This document shows positions 1 to 11,812 of a stretch of 64,000 nt of DNA, piece by piece. The DNA is taken from positions 186,001-250,000 of the forward strand of contig NW_026251713.1 in assembly GCF_025024155.1 (NCBI RefSeq). Reading direction: 5' to 3'. Origin of the DNA: Gamsiella multidivaricata (lineage: Eukaryota; Mortierellomycota; Mortierellomycetes; Mortierellales; Mortierellaceae). Within the stretch, counting starts at the first letter, position 1; the number at the start of each line of letters is the position of its first letter. The notes beneath the pieces were generated by a model. It did not search any database. It saw nothing but the letters and a program-made list of their open reading frames with translations, and had not been told where the DNA came from. Position numbers and translations under genes: made by a program.

Positions 1-1755
1 TCCTCCGCGACATCCCTGGACGAAGGCGGTTCTGAGGTCTTCAGCGAAACGACTATTGCGGAAACTGTACCAGGTTCAGCACCAGGAATCTTTGGGACGA
101 TGGTAGAATTTGGAACTTCCAAGCTGCTCAGCTTCAGGGGCTCGAAGGACACTTGCATACTGGAGTGCGCGGAGGCACTCACCCGAGCCCTTGGCCAGAT
201 CAAGACACTAGGTCATGTCGAGGGTACCAGCAGTCAGTCATGGAAATCTAAGGGCAAGAGCGTGCAACCTGATGGTTATGTTTTTCAGGCGGATATGGAC
301 AGGTGCGAATGCTTTACTCGATCCCAAGACGCGCCCACGACAATGTCATTCACCTCCCTATGGGTCACTAGCCACATTTCTTCTTGCAAGAGCGCCAAGG
401 ACAGAACTTCGATGTCGGTTACCTTATCGCAAGCGAATCTTCTAAGGGCATGCCATGGGCTGCAGACTGGTCCGGAGCAAAGCGGTGAAGATGATTGGCA
501 GGCTATTTTGGACGCGATGAGGAGTGAGATTGGAGTGCGGATTAAAAATGTGGAAAGGAACCTCAAGCTGGGGGACTTTGCAAAGGATTTACTATGGCTA
601 TCTGCGTTTGGATCTCCAGAACCGCAGCAGCAGCCCATGTATGCCTTTGACGCCTCAAGTAGCCATTATCAAGAGTCCGACTATTCGCCTGACGCAATCA
701 CCCTCGTTCGCTCGTTACTTCCTGGAACAACACAGCTGGACATAAGCGGCATTTTGACAGCCAAATCAGAAGACGACATGGATGAGCCGGACGCGCGGGA
801 AGACTCTGTCGATTCGATTGACGATGATGTGGCCTTGCTGGAACCTAACTCTCCGGAATATACGCAAGCGAGTGATACTGTGGCAGGGACATCTCAGCTG
901 TTATCTCCGATTTTGCTGGAATCTCCACCACCACCACAGAAACTTGTCAGGTCCTCAACAGGACCTGCGCTGGCGCCGGTCGTAACTCTGGATACTAATG
1001 TCGGCCAAGAGCAAGACAGCAATCTATCACTGTCCCCTTTTTCTGGGTCGCAGGATGCTCTCGTGAAGCCCATGAATATCCCTGATGGACATCCTCAAGA
1101 ACAAGAACAGACCAGGATGGAAGAGCATTACACATCCTTCCCTGACTCATTTGATGAGCCGGTTCTGGCAGTGCGCTTGGCACGATCGCTTGGTTTGGAC
1201 GCACTAGGAAAATCCTTGGCCTCGGACACTTCCTCAATTGAAAGATCACCACAACAGGCACGGACTCAAGACTATCCTCCGCAAAACCAGACTCGGCGAG
1301 CAGTAGGCATGCATCGATCAACGCCCTCTTGGTCCTCTCAACAGTCGGTCTTCTACCAACAGCAACGGCAGCAGCAGCAGCAGCAAATTGCCTCGCCTCA
1401 CAGTCAGAAAGTACCTGCTTTGACGAGGCGTCTTTCTTCATTTGGACTTGGACTGGGATTGATTTCAAAGCCGAAGGACTCGCTTCCTTTTATCGATAGG
1501 GAATCTTTGATCAACTCTGCTCAAGCGCACACCCGCAGTGAAAGCCAAGGAAGCGTTGACTATGGCGGCTCGTCGCAGATATCCAGTCCTCCAGGCTCGA
1601 GCAGTAGCAGAACGGCAGTGGTAGCGCATGATCGAAACGTTACTGTGACAAAGGCTAAGAAAGGGAAGTTTGCATTCAACAAGGTCCAGCTCAAGTTCCT
1701 CCCTGCTGCCTATCGACCCCCTCGGCGCATGACAAGCAACTTATTTGAGAGTTAG
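1..1755 (+). CDS. 3' part of an unrecognised Ser/Gln-rich protein (truncated by window edge)
   Basis: The frame is open from base 1 to the TAG at 1753-1755, so the window cuts into this gene and 584 C-terminal residues are visible. I do not recognise the family. The first ~200 residues look folded (mixed hydrophobic and charged, several Cys). An acidic Asp/Glu patch, long Ser/Pro/Gln-rich stretches and a short polyglutamine run (CAG repeats near 1366-1385) follow, typical of intrinsically disordered fungal regulatory proteins. The last 30 residues are basic and aromatic (FAFNKVQLKFLP, YRPPRR) and may be a conserved C-terminal motif. No intron is evident in the visible part. AATAAA signals lie just after the stop. 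Function unknown. Confidence 0.7.
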   Translation, partial: SSATSLDEGGSEVFSETTIAETVPGSAPGIFGTMVEFGTSKLLSFRGSKDTCILECAEALTRALGQIKTLGHVEGTSSQSWKSKGKSVQPDGYVFQADMDRCECFTRSQDAPTTMSFTSLWVTSHISSCKSAKDRTSMSVTLSQANLLRACHGLQTGPEQSGEDDWQAILDAMRSEIGVRIKNVERNLKLGDFAKDLLWLSAFGSPEPQQQPMYAFDASSSHYQESDYSPDAITLVRSLLPGTTQLDISGILTAKSEDDMDEPDAREDSVDSIDDDVALLEPNSPEYTQASDTVAGTSQLLSPILLESPPPPQKLVRSSTGPALAPVVTLDTNVGQEQDSNLSLSPFSGSQDALVKPMNIPDGHPQEQEQTRMEEHYTSFPDSFDEPVLAVRLARSLGLDALGKSLASDTSSIERSPQQARTQDYPPQNQTRRAVGMHRSTPSWSSQQSVFYQQQRQQQQQQIASPHSQKVPALTRRLSSFGLGLGLISKPKDSLPFIDRESLINSAQAHTRSESQGSVDYGGSSQISSPPGSSSSRTAVVAHDRNVTVTKAKKGKFAFNKVQLKFLPAAYRPPRRMTSNLFES

Positions 1756-1760
1756 AGCTA

Positions 1761-1770
1761 AATAAATAAA
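1761..1770 (+). terminator. Overlapping AATAAA polyadenylation signals
   Basis: AATAAATAAA begins six bases after the TAG of the first gene. It fits a cleavage and polyadenylation signal. The next gene's start lies about 180 bases further on, so the two transcription units are tightly spaced. Confidence 0.4.
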
Positions 1771-1941
1771 AGACCGCAAGGTACGCGTAGGACAAAACGC
1801 GTGAAAATGATTTGCTTTTTTGTTGAGGGATGTGTTTTCGAACCTATCGAGTTAAGGGGCACGATAAGCACTTTTGCTGTATTTCCAAACAAAGATCATC
1901 TTCCACAACGATGTTCAACAGGCACTGGCCTTACAATAACG

Positions 1942-4112
1942 ATGGACGATTCTACAGCCTTGCAAGGCTTTGTTCAGCAGCAAGAACAAGCCCTTGCAGC
2001 AGCACTACAGCACCATCAGGAACCGAAACCAACGCAAGCGCAGCAAAGGCAAGACACTGAACCACTACCGGACCAACGTGCTGAGGAGGCAGCCCATCTA
2101 GTACATCCTTCTTCAGCTGTTACGGAGGACCATGCACTAAACCACAAGAAGGTCCTGAGCAGGAACACGAACAACCGATCCCTGGACACTCCAGTCGGCA
2201 ATGGGGATAGCAGGAAGCTTGTATACGCTCACACGACGACAATGACGACGACGACGACGATGAACCATGCCTTAGGGAATGGTCAGCCCCATGCTACGAC
2301 GACGGATACAAACAGCCCCATTGCAGTCCAAGCCCCTGAGAGCAGTCAGAGATCCGGCTCCAGGACCCCTACACCGACCACGGATGCCGGCCCAACCACG
2401 ATCGCTACGTTCGAGACCCTGGCTTCTGTGATGACGCCTGAAGCAGGAGTATTAGCAGCGGCTGGCTCCGGTACCGTTGATACATCGATGGAATCGCCTG
2501 AGCAGGATTCCTTCGCGTCGTCGTCGTCAGCAGCAGCTGTGGCGGCGATAGCGACAACGTCAACAACAGCAACAACAACAGCAGCGTCAGCATCAGCATC
2601 AGCATCAGCGCCGACGATGGTAACAGCAACGACTCCAGAGGCAGGACCATCAAGTAATAACAGCTATCACGGATCGATGACACATTATGCGCCAGCAGAT
2701 GCGCAGGATCGATATGAGCATTGTCCTGCGATGATCAAGTGGCCGGCGGATGAATGGGAGGCATGGTTGAATAATGAGAAGGCGAATTGTCGTTGGAACT
2801 TGATTCGGTACAGACATCGGGATAAGCAATGTAAGCGATAGAGCATGTGCAACAGGAGGAAACTGTAAAGGACGAACCTCTGCGAAAAAAAAAAAAAAAA
2901 AGCTGGTTGTTGAGCGATGATAACTAATCACCTTTTTTTCTCGTTTTCGCTTCTTGTATATAGCATTCGCCCGTGGACCGACAGCTAGTGAATGGACACG
3001 AGAATATCAATGCGATCATGCTGGTCACTACCGGAACCGGAAGGACCCTAATGTGGATCCGAGCAAGAAGCGGAAGCGATCAGGAAGCATCAAGTGCAAC
3101 TGTCCGGCGTTCATCAAGATGCGGAAGCAGTTTATGGAGGACGATATCGTGATTGAGTATGGATGGAGGCATGAGGGGCATATACCCGATGTGATGGAAG
3201 ATATCAAGGCTCAGAGGTTGCCACAGGACATGAAGATGTGGATCAAGAAACGAGTGTATGAGGGATACGATTGGAAGACGATCAAGAATATGCTTTCCAA
3301 TGGATCACCTTTGCTGGATGAGGTGCGTATGCTATGCGACTTTTAACTTTTTTTTTTTTTCTTTTCCTTTTGGCCGCACCAAGTTAACTATGAAAAAAAA
3401 AAAAAAAAAACGAGCAAGGATATTGAGACTGATACTATAATATGTCTTTTATTATTTTGTTGATTAGTTGAACCCGACAACGAAGGAGAATATTAAACTA
3501 CTGGCGCAGGCCTGTTATGCGCAATATGCGAATGTCGCCCGGCAGTACAAGAAAACGCGTGGACGATCAACATCCTCTCAAGATTCAGAAGGCGCAAGCC
3601 AGACGGCAACAGGCGATGAGGATATATCATCCTCTAACAGAGATCACCACTATCATCAGCATGGACTACAGGTCGCCGTTTCCTCCTCTTCCTCGACATC
3701 GCCATCTTCACAAGCTCGGGACCATCGGATCCGAAAGGACGCCAACGGTACTGACGCAGAGGCTTGGAGACTGATGAGCCTGGAAAGTGCGGATAGCAGC
3801 CACGGTGGTCAAACGCTAGCGATTCCTTCGACATCTGCAGGTGCCGGTGAAGCGAACGGGGCCGGGGCACAGAGCCATGGCCATAGTCAGCTACAGCAAC
3901 ATGTTCTTGCGCTCGGAGAATCAATACTGGCAGCGACGACGGCAGGGAGTGCTCAACAGATGGCCGGTCTTTCCCTTGTGGGTGTTACAGCAGCAACGAC
4001 GTCCGCAATAGTGACAACGAAAAATGAGAGGGAGGTGGTACATACACAGCAGGTTTTGGGAACTCCGGGAACGAGCGGTGAATTGTATGCACCGGCGACA
4101 CAAACTCAGCAG

Positions 4113-4156
<44 letters not shown>

Positions 4157-4349
4157 ACAGAAGCAAGCGAGACAACCACGAGAGATGATGCTAGAGATGT
4201 TGAGGGCAATTGGGGAGTTGCACAAGCAGATGGAGACGAGCGAGGAGACTGTGACGCAGGAGGATGCGATCCAAATTATAGAGTCGTTTGCATTACCGGT
4301 ACGGTTGATGAAAGAGGCCCTGGAGCGAAGCAGTGGTGCGCGGTTCTGA
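1942..4349 (+). CDS. FAR1/WRKY-GCM1-like zinc-finger DNA-binding protein with polyQ
   Basis: Three exons: join(1942..2830, 2964..3322, 3468..4349), 709 aa; both introns are GT-AG and keep frame. I chose the ATG at 1942; the frame is open further upstream but that part looks like 5' UTR. Residues 1-280 are low-complexity (Thr/Ser/Ala/Gln). Across the first splice junction lies the only ordered domain, about residues 275-415: a Cys-x-His pair in YQCDHAGHY, a basic KKRKRSG patch, CNCPAF, then WRHEGH. This Cys/His pattern resembles the FAR1-type (WRKY-GCM1 superfamily) domain, related to Mutator-like transposases and recruited as transcription factors. The C-terminal exon carries a run of about 19 Gln encoded by CAG/CAA near 4110-4160. 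A nuclear DNA-binding role is inferred; no transposase catalytic core is visible. Confidence 0.75.
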
Positions 4350-4649
4350 TGTGTCCCATCGCAGAATAGAAGCCTGTGCTCCTGCAGTAATAGTAAAATA
4401 AAAAAATAAAAAAATAAAATAAAAATGAAGAAAATGTGCAAAGGTATGGTGATAGCTGCCACCATTTGTTGAAGGTTAGGAGATTGGAGGTTGGAGATCG
4501 CCTCCAGTGCGGACATTGTTTTTTTTTTTTTTTTCTAGTCTTTGACCTACCCACCGCGTAACAAGATATATTGACCAATGGACAAGAAAGTGGGATTTGT
4601 AGATTAACAGGAGCCATCAGCAGCCCTTGCGGGATATGGTCTCTCTCTC

Positions 4650-4743
<94 letters not shown>

Positions 4744-6097
4744 TCTCTCTCTCTCTCTCTCTCTCTCACAAACGCACGTAAATAAGTGTTATTCGTGGCT
4801 TTCATATACCATGTTACATTTCTAGTGAATACATGTCTATACATGCCATACTCCACAGGAACGCGTGTCCTTGTCAGTGGTTTGTAGGACCACACGTTGC
4901 GCAGATGAGATCGGCGAGTGAATACCAAAAAGAAAAGAAAGAGATGGCGTATATACAATTAATTACCCATGACAAAACAGTCGTCGTGGGTACACGAACC
5001 AGATCATCCAGATCATACGAGGAGGGGGACCTGGGAAGTACTCTCTGGAGCGTGTCTTTTTTTTCTTTCTTTCTTTCTTTCTGAGAGCCAGGTTCTTTCG
5101 ATCAACACGTACATACGTCCAACATAACAGGTGGTTGGACAAAGATCTACAGCGGAGATCTAGTCTGCAACCGACATGGGATCCAGTTACAAGTACAGAG
5201 TAAAGGGGGACTAGCCATGGACGCGTGTGGTGTTCGATTGCGACGGTATATGAATGTTGCGGAGCTGCTGGCGGTGGATGGGCTGCAAGGGTATCAGTCT
5301 CAAATAATAATATAGTGAAGGGAAGGGAGGGAGGGGGGGGCCTTTTCACGTGGAAATGCCTCTGTAACAAAGTTTCGCGATGACTGTCCCACAGCGTGTG
5401 CCATATGTCACAGACATAGACAGACACGCGGGGGGAGAGGGGAGAAGGAGGGAAGGAGAAGAGAGCAGGAAAAGAAGCTTTTGCTGGTGGGATGGGCCAC
5501 ACCCACTGGAGGCGGACCTCCGATCCTCTCCAAGGGATGGCGTATGCGTTGTGGGTGGGCAGGTTGTGTGTGTATATGTCGGTGCTGATGTAGTTGGTCT
5601 TGAGGGGGAGGAGGGGGGAGTGAGGGTGGATGTGATCATAGTACAAGTAGACTTGTAGACTGTTAGACTGAAGACTCCAGACTGTAGACTGTAGACTGTA
5701 AAAGAGTAAAAGAGTGCCTTGTCCGTGGGCGGGTTGTGTTCGGTGCTTCGTTGGTCCTGCCTCGTGGGCGTGTCTCCGTCCTCTCCACACACCCACACAT
5801 CCGTCTTTATCATACATCGTATCATCATATCATATCTCCTTTTCCTCCTCCTCCCTCTTTCCCTCTTCTTCTTCTCTCTATTTGCTGTCCTCCACCTCGG
5901 TCATCCCTGCCTTCCCTTCTTGGACACCGAATCGCCTCCTCTCTCTCCTCTCATCCTCACTCTCTCTCTCACTCTCACTCCCTCTTGCTTCCCCATAGAC
6001 GCACCCAATCCGCCCTTTTCTCGATTACATTCCTCTCATCGGGATCCCTCCTAACTCTCATTCCCTCCATCCCTCCCCCCGCTTCTCAAACATCGCC
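4350..6097. other. Intergenic spacer and CT-rich leader of the ABC transporter gene
   Basis: No convincing gene on either strand. It holds a long CT microsatellite, a TTTC repeat near 5060-5082, a G-run near 5330 and, from about 5820, a strongly CT-rich stretch leading to the ATG at 6098. That is the usual look of a fungal core promoter and 5' UTR. Long frames on the minus strand here are made of Pro/Ser/Thr-rich low complexity. Confidence 0.5.
4640..4767. repeat. (CT)n microsatellite, ~128 bp
   Basis: Nearly perfect CT dinucleotide repeat interrupted three times by TTCC. It lies about 290 bases past the stop of the zinc-finger gene. It generates spurious Leu-Ser and Arg-Glu reading frames. 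Confidence 0.95.
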
Positions 6098-9000
6098 ATG
6101 GCTGTCCAGTCAAAGGACCTGCCTCAGCAGATCAACGCCGTCCTCGACGCTGTCCACACACAGAAATCGTCTTCCGCTCGTCCACTCCCCGCCGTCGCCC
6201 TCGTCGGCTTCATTGCCATCGTCGTCGGACGCTATCTGAGTGTTAAGCAGGCAAAGCAGAAGCGCGCCGCCACCGCCGCTGCTTCCAAGATCTCGACCGA
6301 AGGATCCAGCACCAGTGATAATACGACAACATCTACCACCACAGGCGAGAAAAAGGCTACGCGTCCACCCAAATACACCTCAGAGGCAACACTGGAACGC
6401 AATCGCAAATACTTCCCGCCCTCCAAGGTTGCAACCGCAGGTTCATCCGCTAGCTCTGCAAAGGCCGCTGTCAAGGTCGGCGTCAACAAGGAATTCTTTC
6501 GCCAGATCGAGGCCCTCTTCAAGGTCCTGATCCCTAAACTGCACTGCAAGGAAACGTTGATCCTGGCCCTGCATACTACTTTCTTAGTTCTGAGAACCTA
6601 TCTCAGCGTCGTCGTCGCTCGTCTGGACGGAGCCATCGTCAAGGATTTGGTACGCTATCCAAAGTCGATCGTCGATCGTGCATTTTAATTGCAAGTGAAT
6701 ACGACACTATTGAAATGAAAAAAAAAAAAAAAAAAAATGCTTACAGGACATGCATACACTCTCTTTTTTAATGCTCCATGTTGATAGATTGCTGGAAATG
6801 GCAAGGGGTTCATCCGTGGTCTTGGTTACTGGTTTGCAATTGCTCTGCCTGCCACCTACACTAACAGCATGGTAAGCATCTCTGCTCACTTGACTATGGA
6901 TCCTATCTCTGTCTGCATGTCTGATTCCTTTGGGTTTGAGTTGCTGTGTGGGTGTCACCGCTCTCGATTTGTGATTGCAAAGCAGCATTGAGAGGGCTGG
7001 GAATCATTCAGCCGACCGACACAGATCAAACAGAGGACAGAAAGCGCGATCGATCACAAATGCAATGCGTAACATTACCAATTCCTCCAATACTCACATT
7101 TCATATTTTCCTATCCTATAGATCCGCTACCTGCAATCGAAGCTCTCTATCGCATTCCGAACCCGGTTGACGCGCTATGTCCACGATCTGTACCTAAACG
7201 ATCAGATCACATACTACAAGGCCCTCAATCTGGACGATCGCATCGAGGGCATTGACCAGTATATCACCACGGACATTGCAAAATTCTGCGACTCACTCGC
7301 AGGACTTTACTCGAACTTGGGCAAACCCCTCCTCGACACCATCATCTTCAACTACCAGCTCATGCGCTCGATCGGTGTCTCGGGCATGGGTGGTCTCTTT
7401 GTCTCCTATGTCGTCACGGCGTTCTTGCTTCGCATGGTCACGCCCGCCTTTGGCAAGTTGGCTGCCGTTGAGGCCAAACTGGAGGTACATTATTACGGGA
7501 TGTCTCCTTCCTGAGATTATGATATGCAGTTCGACGCAGTCGCTAACTTGATTATGATCATGACTATGTCGATGCACTCTAGGGTGACTTCCGCTCTGCT
7601 CACACACGTCTGATCACGAACGCCGAAGAAATCGCTTTCTACAACGGAGCTGAGCTCGAGCACTCAATCTTGACCAAGACTTACAAGCGTTTGATCCGTC
7701 ACATCAACTCGATCTACAAGATCAGAATCGCCTACAACATGTTTGAGGACTTTATTATCAAGTACTGCTGGTCTGCTGTCGGTTTGACCCTCTGCGCCCT
7801 GCCAGTCTTCTTCCCTACTCTCGGCGGTATCGACTCTGTGAAGGATGTCGCCAGCGGAGACAAGGTTGTCGGTGCCCGCACCAAGGGTTTCATCACCAGC
7901 AAGCGGTAAGGATACCTATTCACATCCCATATTCTATTCCCGACGACACATTCACTTTTGTCTAATCTATCGCAACATGCCTTGTTGTCCAGTCTTATGA
8001 TGTCTCTTGCAGATGCGGGTGGCCGTATGATGTACTCGTACAAGGAAATGTCCGAGTTGGCAGGTTCGACCCTTCGTGTGTACAACCTGGTCTCGGTCCT
8101 TCATCAGCTTCATGCCGGTAAATACGAGGGCGTCACGCTCAATGGCGAGAACAACTCTGGCGAGGAGCGCTACACCCTCAACGACATCCGTGGTATTATC
8201 GAGTATGGTTACGAGGGCATCAAGTTTGTGGATGTCCCCATCGTGACACCGTCACCCGGAAACGCCAACGGAGGTGAGGAACTGGTCCATAGTCTGTCTG
8301 TGGACATCAAGCCTGGCGATCATATGCTGGTGACAGGACCCAACGGTGTGGGCAAGACAGGTTTTGCCCGTGTGGTCAGCGGACTCTGGCCAGTGTTCCG
8401 TGGTCAGCTCTCCCGTCCCAACCCCAAGGATATCTTTTACATCCCGCAGCGTGCGTACCTGTCAATTGGATCGTTGAGAGATCAGGTTATCTACCCACAC
8501 TCGCATGCAGATATGATCAAAGCTGGCAGGACCGAAGAGGAGTTGATGGACATTTTAAAGCATGTGCATTTGGCATATATCCCTGATCGCGAGGGTGGAT
8601 GGGATACGGTCAAGGAGTGGAAGGACGTCTTTTCTGGAGGAGAGAAACAAAGGGTAAATGACAGAAACGCGTCTTTGCGTGATGACCTTTTTTTTTAAAA
8701 AAATCTACTAACTTGCTTTTTTTTTTTCTTTAACAGATGAACTTGGCTAGATTGTTCTATCACAAGCCAAAGTTTGCGATTTTGGATGAGTGTACGTCGG
8801 CCGTGAGCTCGGATGTGGAGGGATTGATGTACAATCACGCGAAGGATCTGGGAATCACGTTGATCACGATCTCTCACCGCCCTGCGCTGTTCAAATACCA
8901 CTTGCATCTGCTCAAGCTGACGGGTGATCATGGACACTGGGAGTTCTCAACGATCGGCACAGCAGAGGAACGTCAGTCACTCGAGAAGGAGGTGGCGTCG

Positions 9001-9129
9001 TTGCAGGCGAAGTTAGACGAGGTGGAGGACCTGAAGAGACGTCATGCCGAGATCCAGAAGGAGCTCGAGGTCGGATTGAACGCTGGACCTCAGGATGGAA
9101 CCAAGGTCCAGAAGCGTGGGTTGTTTTAA
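6098..9129 (+). CDS. Peroxisomal ABC half-transporter, ABCD family (PXA/ALDP-like)
   Basis: Six exons: join(6098..6649, 6788..6871, 7122..7484, 7583..7905, 7993..8653, 8737..9129), 791 aa, a normal length for ABCD half-transporters, which dimerise in the peroxisomal membrane and import very-long-chain acyl-CoAs for beta-oxidation. The N-terminal half is the transmembrane domain. The family's EAA-like motif (NAEEIAFYNGAELE) is at about residues 346-359. The nucleotide-binding domain has Walker A GPNGVGKT (~556-563), an ABC signature reading FSGGEKQR instead of LSGGEKQR (~654-661), Walker B FAILDE (~674-679) and the switch His in ISHRP (~708). A coiled tail follows. All splice sites are GT-AG. 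Whether it is the PXA1 or PXA2 orthologue cannot be decided from this gene alone. The CT-rich region upstream is the likely promoter. Confidence 0.95.
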
Positions 9130-9857
9130 ACTCACGCAATTAAAATCTCACACGCATACCTCCATACTATATATCCATTAAGCTCTCTATTAAACGACTC
9201 TTTACCCTGTGAAAAAGGAAAATAATAAAAAGAAAGCCTTGATGTCTCATTATGATCGGCAGGAACGAGCTGTTGTTGTTGTTGTTGTTGTTGTCGCTTT
9301 TACCTTACACTCCGCATGATGAAGACATTGAGGAAACCTTGACTCTATTGCGCATTACATCATGGCGCGTCCATTCATTCGACTGTGACAGCCCCTCAAA
9401 TATATGAGTACACACAGGAACGAACACAAGGGACACAAAGCACACAGCAGGCTCATTTTTTTATAGAGTCGACAAGCGTGTAGGGGATCGTCGCAAGATT
9501 GGGCTTTTTTGCTTTTTCGTTTATTTTTTGATAGATGGATTGGATGGACAAACAGGGAAGGAGGGCGGGGGGGGGGGGGCGAGCACAGAATTATGGAAAA
9601 GAGATCACGATCAAGACTGGATATATGAAAAGTGTGAAAGAAATTAGATGTGTGTGTGTGTGTGTGTGTGCGTGTATGGATGTGTGTTTGTGTGTAAGTA
9701 AGTGTACGTGGAAGGTTTTTGCGGAGAGGGGTATTATTGGAAGGGGATGGATGCCATGGATGATTAGATAGAAAGGAAGAAAAGTTATACAAAAAAAAAA
9801 AAAAAAAAAAAAAAGAAGATAGAAAAGAAGATGCTACAAGAAAGAATTGAAGAAAAA
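9130..9857. other. Convergent 3' intergenic region with simple repeats
   Basis: Lies between the stops of the ABC transporter (+) and the anchored protein (-). It contains (TTG)n at 9271-9294, a G-run near 9568-9580, (GT)n near 9649-9672 and a poly-A run near 9790-9814. No gene is visible. Confidence 0.6.
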
Positions 9858-11426
9858 CTATACAATGTACTTCACAGGAGACTCGAACTTGGCCGAGGTC
9901 TGGCCCCCGACCGCGAGGATCAGGAGCGACAACAGGGGTAGCCACAGGAATCGGATATACCGACTCGAACTCTGTGCGATCGCCTGTGGGGAGTTGAAGG
10001 GCGCCGTAGAGGTCGTCGTGCATGCCATTGAACCTGAGGAGTGCTGGCAGGACGACAAGGAGGAGGAAGAGGTCAAGGCACAGAAGGAATGGTGCTTATG
10101 GTGGTGTTGATTCGAACGGTACCGATGGGAGGGAAAAGGCGGTGGAGATCTCGAGGCGGTCAAAGCTGAAGACGACTGCATCTGTTGCGCATCCCGTAAA
10201 CATGCGCCTTCTCCATGTTCCTGTCTCTGTGCAGCCAACGCCCGGCGTGCATGTCGATGCTCCTTCTGCTGCTTCAGTTGCTGCTGCTGCTGCTGCTCGT
10301 AATTCTGCTGTTGAGATTGCTGCTGATGCCTCTGAAGCCGTCGCTGCCGTCTTTGTGCCAATGAAGTCTCGGATCCCCTCAGTGGAGGAGAGGGCGAGGG
10401 CGACGAGGGTAGAGCCGCACAGGGATCTGCAAAGTAACCACTCACGGCCCGCATCTGCTCCCGTTCCCGTTCCCACTCACGCTCCTCACGCTCGCGCTCA
10501 CTCATGATCATCATCGCCTCTGCTGCAGAAAACGATGCCATCGATGTAGACGAGGATGAAGACGGAGACGGTCGGCTGGTGATCCTGACTGGTGATGAAG
10601 CCTGCGAGGACGCACTCGATGTCCGTGAAGATGACGACGATGTCAAGTTTAGGATCGACATGGTATCCACAGGCGAACTCGGTCCTGCTGTAGAAGGAGC
10701 TGTGTGTGAAACAGCAGCAGGATGTCCAAACTGGATCACATCCGGTAATAGTGCCGTCAGTGTATGGGACAAGATCGGCGAGCAGTGAGACATTCCTGTT
10801 GAAGACAGCGACGACGAGTAGCTCTCTGACATGGCTGCAGCAGAAGGTGAGGCGGTCGACATGACGACACTGCTCAAAGAAGGTGATGGGTGGGTGCTAC
10901 TGCTGGCGGAGACAGTCGAGACGGAAGAGACAGTCGAGATTGAGGACGAGTGTGAGTGTGAGGGCGAAGACGGCTGGTGGCGTGGGTTCGATCGCGAACA
11001 GTGGCAGGACGACGCGTCCGGGGCCGAGCAAGGCGAAGGTGGAGAGGCGGGGATGGTATTATGATTACGATGCTGATTACGGTTGATATTGTTGTTGTTT
11101 TTGTTGTTTGTGAAAGTGTTATTACTGTTGTTATGACCATAAATGACGGATGGGTGGTGGTGTTCGATGGAATTATTGCTGGTATTATCGCCATACTTGT
11201 TTAGACTGTCCTGGTAGGTGTAGCTCCTTCGCTGTTGCTGCTGTTGCTGTAACTGTTGCTGCTGCAGAAAAGTCGTAGCGAGTGCTGAGGAGTAGGTGGT
11301 GTAGGACGCAGCCGAGGCGCTGTATCGCGGTGAGAACCGCTTCCGCTGTGGGTGTTCCTGCGGATAGATGGCCACGGGCTTTGCGATCGAGTCATGGTGC
11401 AGACTATATCCGTTCGCGAACGACAT
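9858..11426 (-). CDS. Ser/Gln/His-rich protein with a C-terminal membrane anchor
   Basis: Single exon, 522 aa, starting at the ATG at 11426; further in-frame sequence upstream is phenylalanine-rich and reads as leader. No family recognised. Two polyglutamine-rich segments lie at about residues 48-60 and 370-390. Between them are Asn/His and long Ser/Thr/Pro tracts and one short highly charged helix (EREREEREWEREREQM, ~305-322) likely to coil. The only strong hydrophobic segment is at the C-terminus (YIRFLWLPLLSLLILAVGG, ~490-508), followed by a 14-residue tail, and there is no signal peptide. This suggests a tail-anchored protein with a disordered cytosolic domain. The minus frame is supported by its length, a plausible start and residue order; a mirror frame on the plus strand lacks these. 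Confidence 0.6.
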   Translation of the reverse strand: MSFANGYSLHHDSIAKPVAIYPQEHPQRKRFSPRYSASAASYTTYSSALATTFLQQQQLQQQQQQRRSYTYQDSLNKYGDNTSNNSIEHHHPSVIYGHNNSNNTFTNNKNNNNINRNQHRNHNTIPASPPSPCSAPDASSCHCSRSNPRHQPSSPSHSHSSSISTVSSVSTVSASSSTHPSPSLSSVVMSTASPSAAAMSESYSSSLSSTGMSHCSPILSHTLTALLPDVIQFGHPAAVSHTAPSTAGPSSPVDTMSILNLTSSSSSRTSSASSQASSPVRITSRPSPSSSSSTSMASFSAAEAMMIMSEREREEREWEREREQMRAVSGYFADPCAALPSSPSPSPPLRGSETSLAQRRQRRLQRHQQQSQQQNYEQQQQQQLKQQKEHRHARRALAAQRQEHGEGACLRDAQQMQSSSALTASRSPPPFPSHRYRSNQHHHKHHSFCALTSSSSLSSCQHSSGSMACTTTSTAPFNSPQAIAQSSSRYIRFLWLPLLSLLILAVGGQTSAKFESPVKYIV

Positions 11427-11754
11427 TACTATACGATGTGGTATTAATAAAGGAAAAATAAAAAATAAAAAGATAAAGGATTGAAGAGAGATCTCGTTTC
11501 GTTGCTGTTCCCGAGAGCAAAAGAAAAAGAGAAAAAGGAGAAAGACAAGGCAGGATCCCGGAGTGATTAGATACGGGAGGGAAGCATTGCTCGGTGATAA
11601 GATACCAGCCTGTGGCTCATGCAAAAGCGAGGTGGAGTAAGGGCGAGGAAGACAAGCGGAGGCGGTGAAGAGGAAGAAAATGGAGTTCAAGAAATAAGAA
11701 AGAGGTAGAAAAGAGTAGAGAGAAGACGAGTGGGCGGGAGTGAGGGCGAGAAAG

Positions 11755-11812
<58 letters not shown>

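Noticed and set aside
1942..4349. Calling the FAR1-like gene a Mutator-like transposase
   Set aside because: Only the Cys/His DNA-binding region is present; there is no transposase DDE core or SWIM domain, and introns and polyQ tracts fit a host regulatory gene.
4571..4958. Leu-Ser-rich and Arg-Glu-rich reading frames on both strands
   Set aside because: They consist of the CT/GA microsatellite translated; no flanking protein-like sequence.
4963..5828. Long minus-strand frames of 160-284 codons
   Set aside because: Pro/Ser/Thr/His low complexity caused by CT-rich promoter DNA, no domain, and they oppose the leader of the ABC transporter gene.
10022..11204. Plus-strand frames antisense to the anchored protein gene
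   Set aside because: Mirror frames of Ser/Gln repeats; shorter, without a credible start or C-terminus, while the minus frame runs 522 codons and ends in a membrane anchor.
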